Shown: piece by piece, positions 8,132 through 18,083 of the stretch
How the letters are laid out: every line of letters begins with the position of its first letter
Position numbering within the stretch: position 1 is the stretch's first letter
DNA from: Porticoccus sp.
Lineage (GTDB): Bacteria > Pseudomonadota > Gammaproteobacteria > Pseudomonadales > Porticoccaceae
DNA: 37,915 nucleotides
Reading direction: 5' to 3'
Assembly: GCA_023261185.1 (NCBI GenBank)
Contig: JALRJN010000055.1
Coordinates: 1 to 37,915 of the forward strand
Program-made: the position numbers and the translations under genes
The notes under the pieces: model-generated
Told to the model about the DNA's origin: nothing
The model's input: only the letters and a program-made list of their open reading frames with translations
Databases searched by the model: none

Positions 8132-8920
8132 ATGTTCGTTGCTACTGCCGCCATCGCTGTCTACCTCTGTGCCACGCTGTATCAGGTGTTACAGCTGCGC
8201 CAGCATCCGAACTTACGGGTCACCCCGTTGTTCCTGGTGGCTGCTGTAGCTATTGCTTTACACGGTTATGTCAGCCTGCGCTGGGTGTTTACCGCTAAGG
8301 GGTTGGACTTCAGCCTTTTCCCGATGAGTACGGCCATCAGCTTTACGATTAACCTGATTGTTCTGATCAGCAGTTTCCGCAAGCCGGTTCACAACCTGTT
8401 TTTACTGCTTTTTCCACTGGCGGCAATCATTCTGGCCACCACGATTCTGGTGGGCAGTACACATGTTCCCTGGCAAGCCGTTTCGGCTCCCATTGGCACC
8501 CATATTTTTATTTCCATCCTGGCCTACAGCCTGATGTCGATAGCAGCGCTGCAGGCGGCATTACTGGCGCTGAAAAACTGGCGGCTTCGCCACAAACGGT
8601 TGGGCAGCTGGTTGCAGGTGGTGCCGCCCCTGCAGACCATGGAAGCACTGTTGTTTGAAGTGCTCTGGGCCGGGTTTATCCTGCTTACACTGTCCCTCAT
8701 TACAGGCTTTCTTTTTTTCGAAGACTTTTTTGCCCAGCACCTGGCCCACAAATCGGTATTTGCCCTCTGTTCCTGGCTGTTTTACGCCATTCTGCTGTGG
8801 GGCAGGCACATGAAAGGCTGGCGGGGAAATACAGCAATACGCTGGACCCTGATCGGTTTCTTCGCCATGGTTCTGGCCTACTGGGGTAGCAAATTTGTGA
8901 TTGAGGTCCTTCTGGGCTAA
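8132..8920 (+). CDS. ypjD: YpjD/CcsA-like cytochrome c assembly family membrane protein
   Basis: Integral membrane protein of the CcsA/CcmC-like family that in E. coli is YpjD, found beside ffh. The function of YpjD is poorly defined; the family handles heme in cytochrome c maturation. From the ATG at 8132 the protein has 262 residues with about eight hydrophobic segments, starting FVATAAIAVYLCATLYQVL, and conserved-looking histidines in HIFISILAYSLM and HKSVFALCSWLFYAILLWGRHMKGWRG. A GTG 27 codons upstream would add a hydrophilic N-terminus that does not look native; AAGGAAA lies about 10 bases before the ATG chosen. It is divergent from ffh and followed after about 100 bases by the CNNM/CBS protein, the order known from other gammaproteobacteria. 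Confidence 0.85.
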   Translation: MFVATAAIAVYLCATLYQVLQLRQHPNLRVTPLFLVAAVAIALHGYVSLRWVFTAKGLDFSLFPMSTAISFTINLIVLISSFRKPVHNLFLLLFPLAAIILATTILVGSTHVPWQAVSAPIGTHIFISILAYSLMSIAALQAALLALKNWRLRHKRLGSWLQVVPPLQTMEALLFEVLWAGFILLTLSLITGFLFFEDFFAQHLAHKSVFALCSWLFYAILLWGRHMKGWRGNTAIRWTLIGFFAMVLAYWGSKFVIEVLLG

Positions 8921-9024
8921 CCCATAACGGTGCGAAAGCCTCTCAACACCACTGTTTCCAGCCCTATTTCAGCTCTGAAGTTATCCCACGCAACAGTTGC
9001 CAATTCCGGCAAACTTCTTCAACA

Positions 9025-10362
9025 TTGGATGCCCTGTGGAATGACGAGGTTTTTCCTCCTTTGGATGACGCCCCACTCTGGCTGCTTTTTAGTATATTAG
9101 GTGGCCTTTTACTACTTTCCGGTTTCTTCTCTGGCTCCGAAACCGCCATGATGTCCCTCAACCGCTACAGGTTGAAACACCTGCGCAAACGGTCCAGCGG
9201 TGCCCGCAAGGCTCACAAGCTCCTGAAACGTCCCGACCGCCTGATCGGTATCATTCTGATCGGCAACAATATGGTGAACATTCTGGCATCGGCCATTGCG
9301 ACGGTGATTGCGCTACGCTTGTACGGTGATGCCGGCATAGCCATCGCCACCTTGCTGCTGACCATGGCAGTGCTGATTTTTTCTGAAGTGACACCCAAGA
9401 CGTTGGCGGCACTGCACCCGGAAGGCATTGCCTTTACAGCCAGCCATATCCTGAGACCTTTGTTGACGCTGTTCTACCCCCTGGTCTGGTTAGTCAACCA
9501 CCTCTCGAACGGGCTGTTGAGAATCTTCGGCGTCAACCCATCAAAGGTCGTGGATGTCAGCCTCAGCAAAGAGGAAATCCGCACCGTGGTGGACATCTCC
9601 AGTCGCAACATTCCTGAACATCAGGATATGCTGATCAATATTCTCGATCTCGAGACGGTCACCGTGAATGACATTATGGTGCCACGCAACGATATTGTCG
9701 GACTCAACCTTGAAGACGACATCGACACCCTGTTAACCACGGTGATCAATTGCGGCTACACCCGCTTGCCGGTCTTTACCGGCGATATCAGCCGCGTGGA
9801 AGGTTTTCTGCATATGAAAACCATTGCACGCCTGCTACGTTCTGGTGGTGAAGGATTGACCAAGGAGGCGATCAAGCGATTCTCCCGGGAACCTTATTTC
9901 GTGCCTGAGAATACCCCGCTGAACAAACAACTCCTGAACTTCCAACAGGCGCGGCGACGTATCGGTCTGGTGGTTGACGAATATGGTGAAATTGAAGGGC
10001 TGGTCACCATGGAGGATATTCTCGAGGAGATCGTCGGCGATTTCACCACTAACCGCGCAGAGGATGGCCAGGACGAAATTGTTGCCCTGGATAAAACCAT
10101 GTACGACATTGAGGGTTCTGCCACCATCCGCGATATCAACAAGAGTAATCTCTGGGATTTACCCGTCGATGGGCCAAAAACACTGAATGGCCTGATTCTG
10201 GAACATCTTGAGAGTATTCCCGACGGCAATGTCAGCTTCAGCATTGGCCGCTATCGATTTGAAACTCTTGAGCTGAGCGAAAAGATGGTAGCCAAGGTGC
10301 GGGTCAAACGCATGCTGGGAGGAGTCGTATCTTCAGAAGATCACGAAGACGAAGAAGATTAA
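9025..10362 (+). CDS. CNNM/CBS-domain membrane protein, YfjD/CorB type
   Basis: Family of HlyC/CorC proteins linked to magnesium or cobalt efflux and resistance. Order of domains: three to four membrane helices of a DUF21/CNNM domain (about residues 20-180, with the signature FFSGSETAMMSLNRYRL and LIGNNMVNILASA, SEVTPKT), two CBS domains (about 200-330, including NDIMVPRNDIVGL and DEYGEIEGLVTMEDILEEIVGD), and a C-terminal CorC domain (YDIEGSATIRD... onward). 445 residues from a TTG at 9025. No ATG fits the N-terminus; another TTG at 9061, with GAGG about 11 bases upstream, would give 433 residues, so the start is uncertain. Metal specificity cannot be read from the sequence. It probably shares transcription with ypjD. 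Confidence 0.88.
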   Translation: MDALWNDEVFPPLDDAPLWLLFSILGGLLLLSGFFSGSETAMMSLNRYRLKHLRKRSSGARKAHKLLKRPDRLIGIILIGNNMVNILASAIATVIALRLYGDAGIAIATLLLTMAVLIFSEVTPKTLAALHPEGIAFTASHILRPLLTLFYPLVWLVNHLSNGLLRIFGVNPSKVVDVSLSKEEIRTVVDISSRNIPEHQDMLINILDLETVTVNDIMVPRNDIVGLNLEDDIDTLLTTVINCGYTRLPVFTGDISRVEGFLHMKTIARLLRSGGEGLTKEAIKRFSREPYFVPENTPLNKQLLNFQQARRRIGLVVDEYGEIEGLVTMEDILEEIVGDFTTNRAEDGQDEIVALDKTMYDIEGSATIRDINKSNLWDLPVDGPKTLNGLILEHLESIPDGNVSFSIGRYRFETLELSEKMVAKVRVKRMLGGVVSSEDHEDEED

Positions 10363-10412
10363 GTTGGCAGTACGCTAAACAGCAAACAGCCTTTCTTGCA
10401 AAGCAAACACCA

Positions 10413-10604
10413 TCAGGCAAAGGGGTTATTTTTTTTGCCCCGCTCAGCCGCTTTACAGATCACATCCAGGCGCTCGTCATCATCCATCAGCAGCCAGTCA
10501 CGTATTTCCTTGGCGGTTCGATAGCAGCCGATGCACTCGTCATTTTCGTCCAGTGCGCAGATGGATACGCAGGGTGATGTGATGGTGCCGGGTGTAAAAG
10601 CCAT
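10413..10604 (-). CDS. DUF1289 cysteine-motif small protein
   Basis: Small 63-residue protein of the DUF1289 family, function unknown. It carries the family's four-cysteine pattern, SPCVSICALDENDECIGCYR (C-x3-C ... C-x2-C), followed by the typical RTAKEIRDW and a stretch of charged residues; this suggests a small metal-binding or iron-sulfur fold, which is inference. The ATG at 10602-10604 is chosen because it gives the usual short N-terminus before SPC. It lies 57 bases downstream of the CoA-type NUDIX gene on the same strand and is probably co-transcribed; it converges on the CNNM/CBS gene with a 50-base gap. Confidence 0.85.
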   Translation of the reverse strand: MAFTPGTITSPCVSICALDENDECIGCYRTAKEIRDWLLMDDDERLDVICKAAERGKKNNPFA

Positions 10605-10661
10605 GTTGAGATTGTCTGGTGGTTATCGGGGAGCGGATTATCGGCGCAATCGGCGCGACCT

Positions 10662-11276
10662 TCAAGCTGGGGGCCTGAGACTGACGCGATCCGGGTAGTG
10701 CAATCGCAGACCAGCATCGAGTGTCAGGTTAAGAAAATCCACCAACACCGCCAACGTAAAGCCCCAGATACGGTACCCCTCGTAGATGTAGCATGGCATA
10801 TCCAGGCTGTAGTCCTCCCCTGAAAAATGATCCACGGTAAGGTTGGACACATCAAGGAAATAACTGACGGGCACTTCAAATACCGCGTCCAGTTCTTCCG
10901 GATTGGCCACCAGCGGCAACGCTGGCTCAATCAGTCCCACATAAGGTTTTACCCTTAACAGATGGCGAGTGCGGTTGACGGGCAGTCCCGCCAGGACTTC
11001 CGCTTGGTCAATATCCAGATCAATTTCTTCCCAGGTTTCCCGCAGAGCTGTTGCCAGCAGGTCATCGTCACCCGGCTCCCACTTACCCCCGGGGAAGGCC
11101 ACCTCGCCACTGTGGGAATTGAGGTGCTCAGCGCGTTTGGTGAGGATGATCTTCGGGTCATGCACTTCGCGGGTGAGGAGAATCAGTATGGCAGCATCCA
11201 CACCTTCATCGCCACACGGAGCGAGCCGCTCCAGCGGTACGGGTTTTAGGCTGTCAGTTATTTTCTTCAACATCAT
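10662..11276 (-). CDS. CoA pyrophosphatase-type NUDIX hydrolase (NudL-like)
   Basis: Likely cleaves coenzyme A or its derivatives to 3',5'-ADP and phosphopantetheine. The 204-residue protein has the extra signature of CoA-hydrolysing NUDIX enzymes just before the NUDIX box, ILTKRAEHLNSHSGEVAFPGG, and then the box itself ending LRETWEEIDL. The first acidic position of the box is aspartate rather than glutamate, as in NudL-type proteins I recall. Two adjacent ATGs (11274-11276 and 11271-11273) could start it. It is divergent from a second NUDIX gene, with 63 bases between the starts, and precedes the DUF1289 gene on the same strand. Substrate is inferred from the motif only. Confidence 0.85.
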   Translation of the reverse strand: MMLKKITDSLKPVPLERLAPCGDEGVDAAILILLTREVHDPKIILTKRAEHLNSHSGEVAFPGGKWEPGDDDLLATALRETWEEIDLDIDQAEVLAGLPVNRTRHLLRVKPYVGLIEPALPLVANPEELDAVFEVPVSYFLDVSNLTVDHFSGEDYSLDMPCYIYEGYRIWGFTLAVLVDFLNLTLDAGLRLHYPDRVSLRPPA

Positions 11277-11339
11277 TCGGTTATGATACTTTCCATAGAC
11301 TCTCTGTGTACCAGAACTTTTTCACTGAATTGGCCTTCC

Positions 11340-11879
11340 ATGAATTTTTGCAGTCACTGCGGCAACACCATCACGATACGGATTCCCGAAGGGGATAACC
11401 GGGAACGCCACGTCTGTGATCAATGCGATAGTGTGCATTACCAGAATCCGCGAATTATCGCGGGATGTATACCGATTTCCGGCAAACGTATCCTGCTTTG
11501 CAAACGGGCCATTGCCCACCGTCTTGGCTACTGGACGCTTCCTGCAGGGTTTCTCGAAAACGGCGAAACTGTCATCCAGGGCGCCCTGCGGGAATGTCAT
11601 GAAGAAGCCCGCGCTCAACTTGAAACCCCCACGCTTTTTGGCATGTACGATATTCCCCATATCAACCAGGTCTATATCTTTTATCAGGGCCAACTGGTGG
11701 ATGACAGTTATGCCCCCGGTGAAGAGTCTCTAAAGGTAGAGCTCTTTCATGAGCATGAAGTTCCCTGGAATGAATTGGCATTTCCAGTCATTACCCAGGC
11801 ACTGGAACACTTTTTCAGCGTTCAGGCCATAGATGACTCTGCCATCTGCACGGGTACAATAAACCGGCGACTACGCTGA
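11340..11879 (+). CDS. Zinc-ribbon NUDIX hydrolase
   Basis: Protein of 179 residues with an N-terminal zinc ribbon (CSHC near residues 4-7 and CDQC about 25 residues later) joined to a complete NUDIX domain (box GFLENGETVIQG followed by ALRECHEEA, with all catalytic glutamates). The layout recalls NudC-like enzymes, but it is shorter and lacks their N-terminal half; similar stand-alone proteins are annotated only as NUDIX hydrolases. The substrate is not predictable. The ATG at 11340 is chosen because the zinc ribbon starts immediately after it; a frame starting at 11283 would add 19 unlikely residues running through the divergent promoter region. It converges on the YqfO-type gene. Confidence 0.85.
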   Translation: MNFCSHCGNTITIRIPEGDNRERHVCDQCDSVHYQNPRIIAGCIPISGKRILLCKRAIAHRLGYWTLPAGFLENGETVIQGALRECHEEARAQLETPTLFGMYDIPHINQVYIFYQGQLVDDSYAPGEESLKVELFHEHEVPWNELAFPVITQALEHFFSVQAIDDSAICTGTINRRLR

Positions 11880-11881
11880 AG

Positions 11882-11905
11882 CCCCAGCCTGGGGACTCTA
11901 TTTTT
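11882..11905 (+). terminator. Possible terminator after the zinc-ribbon NUDIX gene
   Basis: CCCCA (11882-11886) and TGGGG (11890-11894) form a short GC stem three bases after the stop codon, followed six bases later by TTTTT. The stem is short and the T-run is slightly displaced, so confidence is limited. Confidence 0.4.
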
Positions 11906-11906
11906 C

Positions 11907-12224
11907 CTAAGACTTGACGTCTGCGAGCTGCCAAACATCATAGGCGGGTTCTTCGTAGGGGTGAGCTGACAGCATTGCCTGCAGAGCATTTCGGATCAGC
12001 GCATCTTCACACACCATTTCCACGCGAAACTCCTCTACCACCTCAAGCTCATTAACTTTTCCCACAAACGGCTTACTCCCGACCATTGGACGAAATTGCC
12101 CACTGCCTCTCACCTGCCAGCAGCAATGCTCATAATCACCAATGCGCCCGGCCCCGCTATCGAATACGGCTTTTTTCACTGTTTCCAGATAGTCGATAGG
12201 CACATAGAAAACCAGTTTGTACAC
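11907..12224 (-). CDS. YqfO/NIF3-related small protein
   Basis: 105-residue protein, MYKLVFYVPIDYLETVKKAVFDSGAGRIGDYE at the N-terminus, CCWQ and GSGQFRPM in the middle, and HPYEEPAYDVW near the end. These match the CutA/PII-like domain that is inserted in Nif3/YqfO metal-binding proteins and that also occurs alone in gammaproteobacteria, where it is annotated YqfO family. The Nif3 dinuclear metal domains are absent. No enzymatic activity is known to me; a small-molecule or metal-sensing role is speculation. It is transcribed away from the feo promoter; the ATG is at 12222-12224. Confidence 0.75.
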   Translation of the reverse strand: MYKLVFYVPIDYLETVKKAVFDSGAGRIGDYEHCCWQVRGSGQFRPMVGSKPFVGKVNELEVVEEFRVEMVCEDALIRNALQAMLSAHPYEEPAYDVWQLADVKS

Positions 12225-12364
12225 GACTGTCGCCTCCTCATAAGATGCACTGAGGTTAACGTGAATACCCTGTATCGGCCAGACTCACCAAGTTCCGGAC
12301 ATCACTAACCGGGCATGACTGCCGCTGCACAGAATAAGCACACGAACTAAAGGGTTTTTATCTA

Positions 12365-12401
12365 TTGCCTCTTTTCTTTCTATAACCGATAATCATTATC
12401 A
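12365..12401 (+). promoter_or_regulatory. feoAB promoter with Fur box
   Basis: TTGCCT (12365-12370), a 17-base spacer and GATAAT (12388-12393) form a good promoter. The -10 is embedded in CGATAATCATTATCA (12387-12401), which matches the 7-1-7 Fur core TGATAAT-N-ATTATCA at 14 of 15 positions. Iron-loaded Fur would therefore cover the -10 and block transcription. The box stands about 40 bases before feoA. Confidence 0.85.
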
Positions 12402-12442
12402 TTTAGCGGGTAGCCTTATTAAACCTGAGCACCAGAAAACAT

Positions 12443-12679
12443 GTGAGCTATATGCAATTTAACCAGCTTCAAACAGGTGACTCTGCTGTCGTGCAGGGTT
12501 TTAACGATCTCCCGGAGTCCTACCGCAACCGGCTGATGAGCCTTGGCCTCACACCAGGGACAACCTTTACTGTCCAGCATCGGGCTCCCCTTGGCGATCC
12601 TATCGCCATACTGGTCAGGGGATTTCGGCTCAGCTTGAGGCAACACGAAGCAGGCAACATCCAGGTTGAGAAACTATGA
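12443..12679 (+). CDS. feoA: Ferrous iron transport protein A
   Basis: Small cytosolic SH3-like protein needed for FeoB function. The 78-residue sequence has the FeoA pattern: LQTGDSAVVQGF, YRNRLMSLGLTPGTTFTV, GDPIAILVRGFRLSLR, and ends IQVEKL. Starts at GTG 12443 or at ATG 12452 (three codons later) are both possible; neither has a strong ribosome binding site, and the GTG version is given. The stop overlaps the feoB start by four bases (ATGA), so translation is probably coupled. The gene is under the Fur-boxed promoter immediately upstream. Confidence 0.93.
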   Translation: MSYMQFNQLQTGDSAVVQGFNDLPESYRNRLMSLGLTPGTTFTVQHRAPLGDPIAILVRGFRLSLRQHEAGNIQVEKL

Positions 12680-15009
12680 GCCGGGAATTCACCATTGCGC
12701 TGGTGGGTAACCCGAACTGCGGTAAAACCACGCTCTTTAACCACCTGACCGGCACCCACCAGAAAGTGGGCAACTGGCCCGGTGTCACCGTCGAACAGAA
12801 GACCGGCCATTTCCAGCATGCTCAAACCCGCTTCAATGTCATTGATTTACCGGGCACCTATTCACTGCACGCATCCTGTGAAGACGACTCCATTGACCAA
12901 CAGATCGCCCAGCAATTTGTCCTGGAAAAAACTGCCGACCTGATTATCAATATTGTGGATGCCTCCAGCCTGGAGCGTGGCCTTTACCTCACCACCCAAT
13001 TGATGGAAGCAGAAGTGCCTCTGGTGGTGGCCCTCAATATGATGGATGTAGCTGACCAGAATGGTGTGCACATCGATCCCTATGAGCTATCCGATAAACT
13101 CGGCCTGCCTGTTGTAGCTCTGGTGGCCAGTCGTGGCGAAGGCGTCGGTACACTCATTGACGTGGTCGACAACCATCTGCACCGGAACCCTGAAGCCAAT
13201 TACCCTGTCACTGTGGCCGCGCCCGTAGAGACTGCAGCGCAACGTGTACTGGCCCTGATGAAGCAGGAGAAACCGAACACCACTCGCCTGGAAGCCACGG
13301 CGGTGCTGGAGCGCGACAGTCGGATTCTGCAAGGATTCAGCGAAGAGCTGCAAAACAACCTGTTGCTGGAAGTAAACGCACTGCAGTCACAGTTAAATAG
13401 CTCTATTTCAGACACGCTGATCACCAATCGCTATCAGTGGATCAACCAGGCCATCGCTACGGCCGTTCACCATGAAGCCATGCACAGACGGTCTATTTCC
13501 GATTATCTGGATGCCGTCTTGCTAAATCGTTTTCTGGCATTTCCAGCTTTTCTGGGCGTGATGTACCTGATGTTCATGGTAACGATTAACTTTGGTGGTG
13601 CCTTCATCGACTTTTTTGACATTGCAGCAGGCGCCATTTTTGTAGAATTGCCCCGAATGCTCCTTACCGCCATTCATTGCCCCGAATGGCTGACTGCTCT
13701 CATCGCTGACGGAGCTGGTGGCGGCATCCAACTGGTGGCGAGTTTTGTTCCCGTCATTGGCACCCTGTTTCTGTTCCAGACGTTTCTTGAAGATTCCGGG
13801 TATATGGCCCGCGCCGCTTTCATTCTTGACCGGCTGATGCGCAGTATTGGACTGCCGGGAAAATCCTTTGTGCCGTTGGTCGTCGGATTCGGCTGCAATG
13901 TTCCCTCGGTCATGGCCAGCCGGACTCTGGACACACAGCAGGATCGACTGCTCACCACATTGATGGCCCCCTTCATGTCCTGTGGAGCCCGCCTCACAGT
14001 GTATACCCTGTTCGCCGCGGCCTTTTTTACCCATAACGGTCAAAATGTGGTCTTCGGCCTGTACATCATCGGTATCGTGCTGGCTGTCCTGACCGGCCTA
14101 CTGGTGCGTCGCAAAATGCTCAGCCGGGACATCGCTCCGTTCATCATGGAACTGCCCAATTATCACGTCCCCACCTTGAGGGGATTATTGATCCACAGCT
14201 GGCATCGCCTGCGTGGTTTCATGCTACGGGCCGGTAAAGCTATTGTCGCGGTCGTAATCATTCTTAACTTTGTGAATTCCATCGGCACCGATGGCAGCTT
14301 CAACAACCAGAACACCGAACGCTCACTACTTTCCAGCATTGGTAAAACCATTACCCCCATTTTTGAGCCCCTGGGTGTAAAAGAGGAAAACTGGCCGGCA
14401 ACCGTCGGGATTTTCAGCGGCATTTTTGCCAAAGAAGTAGTGGTTGGCACCCTTGATGCCCTCTACACCGACATGGCCCGTGCCGGCAGCAGTACTACCG
14501 ATGAAACATCGCCCAGTATTGGCGGGATGTTAGGCGAGGCGTTTGCCTCAATACCCGCCAACCTGGCGGAGGTTAACCATATGTGGGGAGATCCACTGGG
14601 GCTTAGTGTCGGCGACCTGGCAGATCAACAGGCCGCCGCCCAGGCTCAGGAAGTCGAACTCACGACCATCGGCTTGATGCAACAGTTGTTTGCAACACCC
14701 ATCGCCGCTTTCAGTTACATACTGTTTGTTCTGCTTTACATGCCCTGCGTAGCGACCCTCGGAGCAATCTACAAAGAAGCCGGCGGTACCTGGGCCTTCT
14801 TTTCGGCGACCTGGAATACACTGCTGGCCTATGCCGTTGCAGTCATGACCTACCAGCTGGGTACTTTTTCTGAACACCCTGAGCAGTCATTGATGTGGAC
14901 TGGTGCGATGGCAGCAATCCTGTTGGCGGGTTATTTTCTACTGATGGAATACGGCAAACGGCAGGCACGACGCCAGAACCTGATTCCGGCTGTCAATTTG
15001 CACGGTTAA
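12676..15009 (+). CDS. feoB: Ferrous iron transporter FeoB
   Basis: Large inner-membrane Fe2+ importer with a GTPase domain. The 777-residue protein has G1 GNPNCGKT (residues 11-18), G3 DLPG (57-60), G4 NMMD (121-124), a helical insertion domain to about residue 270, and then the membrane core with two gate regions, including LVVGFGCNVPSVMASRTL and MAPFMSCGARLTVY. Both conserved cysteines of the gate segments are present. No feoC follows; the gene ends within the tail of the opposite CBS-domain gene, with the two stops sharing TTAA. Length and motifs indicate a complete, active transporter. Confidence 0.97.
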   Translation: MSREFTIALVGNPNCGKTTLFNHLTGTHQKVGNWPGVTVEQKTGHFQHAQTRFNVIDLPGTYSLHASCEDDSIDQQIAQQFVLEKTADLIINIVDASSLERGLYLTTQLMEAEVPLVVALNMMDVADQNGVHIDPYELSDKLGLPVVALVASRGEGVGTLIDVVDNHLHRNPEANYPVTVAAPVETAAQRVLALMKQEKPNTTRLEATAVLERDSRILQGFSEELQNNLLLEVNALQSQLNSSISDTLITNRYQWINQAIATAVHHEAMHRRSISDYLDAVLLNRFLAFPAFLGVMYLMFMVTINFGGAFIDFFDIAAGAIFVELPRMLLTAIHCPEWLTALIADGAGGGIQLVASFVPVIGTLFLFQTFLEDSGYMARAAFILDRLMRSIGLPGKSFVPLVVGFGCNVPSVMASRTLDTQQDRLLTTLMAPFMSCGARLTVYTLFAAAFFTHNGQNVVFGLYIIGIVLAVLTGLLVRRKMLSRDIAPFIMELPNYHVPTLRGLLIHSWHRLRGFMLRAGKAIVAVVIILNFVNSIGTDGSFNNQNTERSLLSSIGKTITPIFEPLGVKEENWPATVGIFSGIFAKEVVVGTLDALYTDMARAGSSTTDETSPSIGGMLGEAFASIPANLAEVNHMWGDPLGLSVGDLADQQAAAQAQEVELTTIGLMQQLFATPIAAFSYILFVLLYMPCVATLGAIYKEAGGTWAFFSATWNTLLAYAVAVMTYQLGTFSEHPEQSLMWTGAMAAILLAGYFLLMEYGKRQARRQNLIPAVNLHG

Positions 15010-15416
15010 GCGGTTTTCTGTGAAAACGTCTGGACGCCATTCAACAACTGGCGACAGGTAATCTGGCCCACCAGCTTGCCCTTCTCAACAACCGGGCAGC
15101 GGCGAAAACCACGTTGCAACATTTCCTGAGCCACATCGACAATATCTGCGTTTGGCGAGACGCAATAAACATCACGGGTCATTACACCGCTGACGGGGCC
15201 GACACTGGTTTCCTGATTGTAGCGGGCGGAAAGAATGGCTCCCAGGCAGTCCACTTCTGACAACATACCCACCAGGTTATTCTCGTCGTCCACCACACAA
15301 ACCCCGGAAACCTTATTCGCCACAATGCGGTCAATCGCCACAAACAGGTCATCATTCAGATTGACCTTAATGGGATTGCGGAGCATGTAATCTTTCAGTT
15401 CGACTGAATTAAGCAT
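15006..15416 (-). CDS. Tandem CBS-domain protein
   Basis: 136-residue protein consisting of two CBS domains and little else: the first around LRNPIKVNLNDDLFVAIDRI to GMLSEVDCLGAIL, the second from VMTRDVYCVSPNADIVDVA to GQITCRQLLNGV. CBS pairs bind adenosine nucleotides such as AMP or ATP and regulate partners; no partner domain is fused here. The gene converges on feoB, and both stop codons overlap (15006-15009). A link to iron transport or to the nearby purA is possible but not shown. ATG at 15414-15416. Confidence 0.8.
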   Translation of the reverse strand: MLNSVELKDYMLRNPIKVNLNDDLFVAIDRIVANKVSGVCVVDDENNLVGMLSEVDCLGAILSARYNQETSVGPVSGVMTRDVYCVSPNADIVDVAQEMLQRGFRRCPVVEKGKLVGQITCRQLLNGVQTFSQKTA

Positions 15417-15511
15417 ATGTACAAACCTTTAACGACTCTCTGTTTAAGCTTAATCAAGAATTTCAGAAGAGAAACCCCCGTCCTGGGAAATTTCTCCCAC
15501 AGAAAGGTGCT

Positions 15512-15548
15512 AGAAATACCCCTGAAGCAAATTGTTGTGGTTCAGGGG
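15512..15548 (-). terminator. Possible purA terminator
   Basis: CCCCTGAA (15519-15526) pairs with TTCAGGGG (15541-15548), eight perfect pairs with a 14-base loop, 34 bases beyond the purA stop. On the minus strand it is followed by TATTTCT, a poor T-run. It is placed as a terminator should be, but it may be only moderately efficient. Confidence 0.45.
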
Positions 15549-15581
15549 CAGAGTGTTTTATAAGAAAAGAACGATCACTTG

Positions 15582-16883
<1,302 letters not shown>

Positions 16884-16898
16884 CTAGCCCTGAAATGG

Positions 16899-18083
16899 TT
16901 AAACAGGTTTTACTTGGTAGGTACCGTCCACCAGCAACAACTGGCGGTCACAGTGTAATTCCTCATAGTCAGGCTGCTGGCCGGGAAACCCACAGACCAC
17001 CCTTTCCCCCTGCTGTCTAAGTCCAGCGATGGTATCGCGAAGCTCATCACCCTCTGTGACAGGCACATAAATACCTGCAGGAATAGGAGTATTTGTAGCG
17101 ATCTGAGCCAATGCCTGCAAACTCATATTGAAACCGGTGGCTGGCCTGGAGCGACCGAACCCTTCGCCTACGTGGTCATAGCGACCACCATTGCCAATGG
17201 CCTGACCCACGCCTTGCGCATAAGCGGCAAACACAATGCCGGTGTGGTAGTGGTAACCGCGAAGTTCACTCAGGTCCATATAAATATTCAATTCCGGATA
17301 ACAGGCCTGAAGGCCATCAACAGTCTGCTGCAATTCATCTAAGGCCAACTCAACCTCGGCGGGAGCCTCTGCAAATAATGTGCGGGCGCGGTCCAGAACA
17401 TCAACACCACCGGCCAAGTCCACCAGTGCACGAAGCAGGGTTGCCATTTCAGGGTCAGACACATTAGCCATCAGCCAACTGTCCAGCTCCGGCACAGCCT
17501 TGCGCTGCAGCAATTCAAACAGTTCAGCTTCCTGATCGGACGACAACTCAGCACATTCCAGCAGACTGCCATAAACGCCCACATGCCCCAGGTCCAGCTG
17601 AGGCCTGTTAACACCGATCAACTGCAGCGTTTCCAGCATCAAGCTTATCACTTCGATATCCGCCGCCAGCCCTGCTTCACCGTAGAGCTCGACGCCAATT
17701 TGTATCGGTGAGCGGCTTTCCAATGCATGGCGGGGACGGGTATAGAGCACGGTGCTGGCATAGCACAGACGGCTGGGGCCCTGCCGTTGCAAGCTATGGG
17801 CATCCATGCGACTGGTTTGCGGAGTTATATCTGCGCGAATACCCATGGTGCGGCCACTGAGCTGGTCCGTCACTTTGAAGGTCATCAGGTCTAGGTCTGA
17901 ACCCGTTCCGCTTAGCAGGGAGTCAGTAAATTCCACCAGCGGAGGTATGACCAGGTCATATCCCCAACTGTGATAAAGGTCAAGCACCTGCCGTCTGAGT
18001 CGTTCTATCTGCAGTGCCCGGTTGGGAAGAATTTCCTCCACCCCGTCTGGCAACAGCCATCGATCCGCCACAGTCATTGTCAT
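16899..18083 (-). CDS. hisZ: ATP phosphoribosyltransferase regulatory subunit
   Basis: Catalytically inactive histidyl-tRNA synthetase paralogue that joins the short form of HisG to make the active, histidine-sensitive first enzyme of histidine synthesis. The 394-residue protein begins DRWLLPDGVEEILPNRALQIE and has class II synthetase-like segments (FKVTDQLSGRTMGIRADITPQ, the GRYDHVGEGFG loop), but lacks the C-terminal anticodon-binding domain. That shape and the position before purA distinguish HisZ from HisS. Its ATG (18081-18083) overlaps the stop of the DUF2065 gene by one base. Presence of hisZ implies a short-form hisG elsewhere in the genome. Confidence 0.94.
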   Translation of the reverse strand: MTMTVADRWLLPDGVEEILPNRALQIERLRRQVLDLYHSWGYDLVIPPLVEFTDSLLSGTGSDLDLMTFKVTDQLSGRTMGIRADITPQTSRMDAHSLQRQGPSRLCYASTVLYTRPRHALESRSPIQIGVELYGEAGLAADIEVISLMLETLQLIGVNRPQLDLGHVGVYGSLLECAELSSDQEAELFELLQRKAVPELDSWLMANVSDPEMATLLRALVDLAGGVDVLDRARTLFAEAPAEVELALDELQQTVDGLQACYPELNIYMDLSELRGYHYHTGIVFAAYAQGVGQAIGNGGRYDHVGEGFGRSRPATGFNMSLQALAQIATNTPIPAGIYVPVTEGDELRDTIAGLRQQGERVVCGFPGQQPDYEELHCDRQLLLVDGTYQVKPV

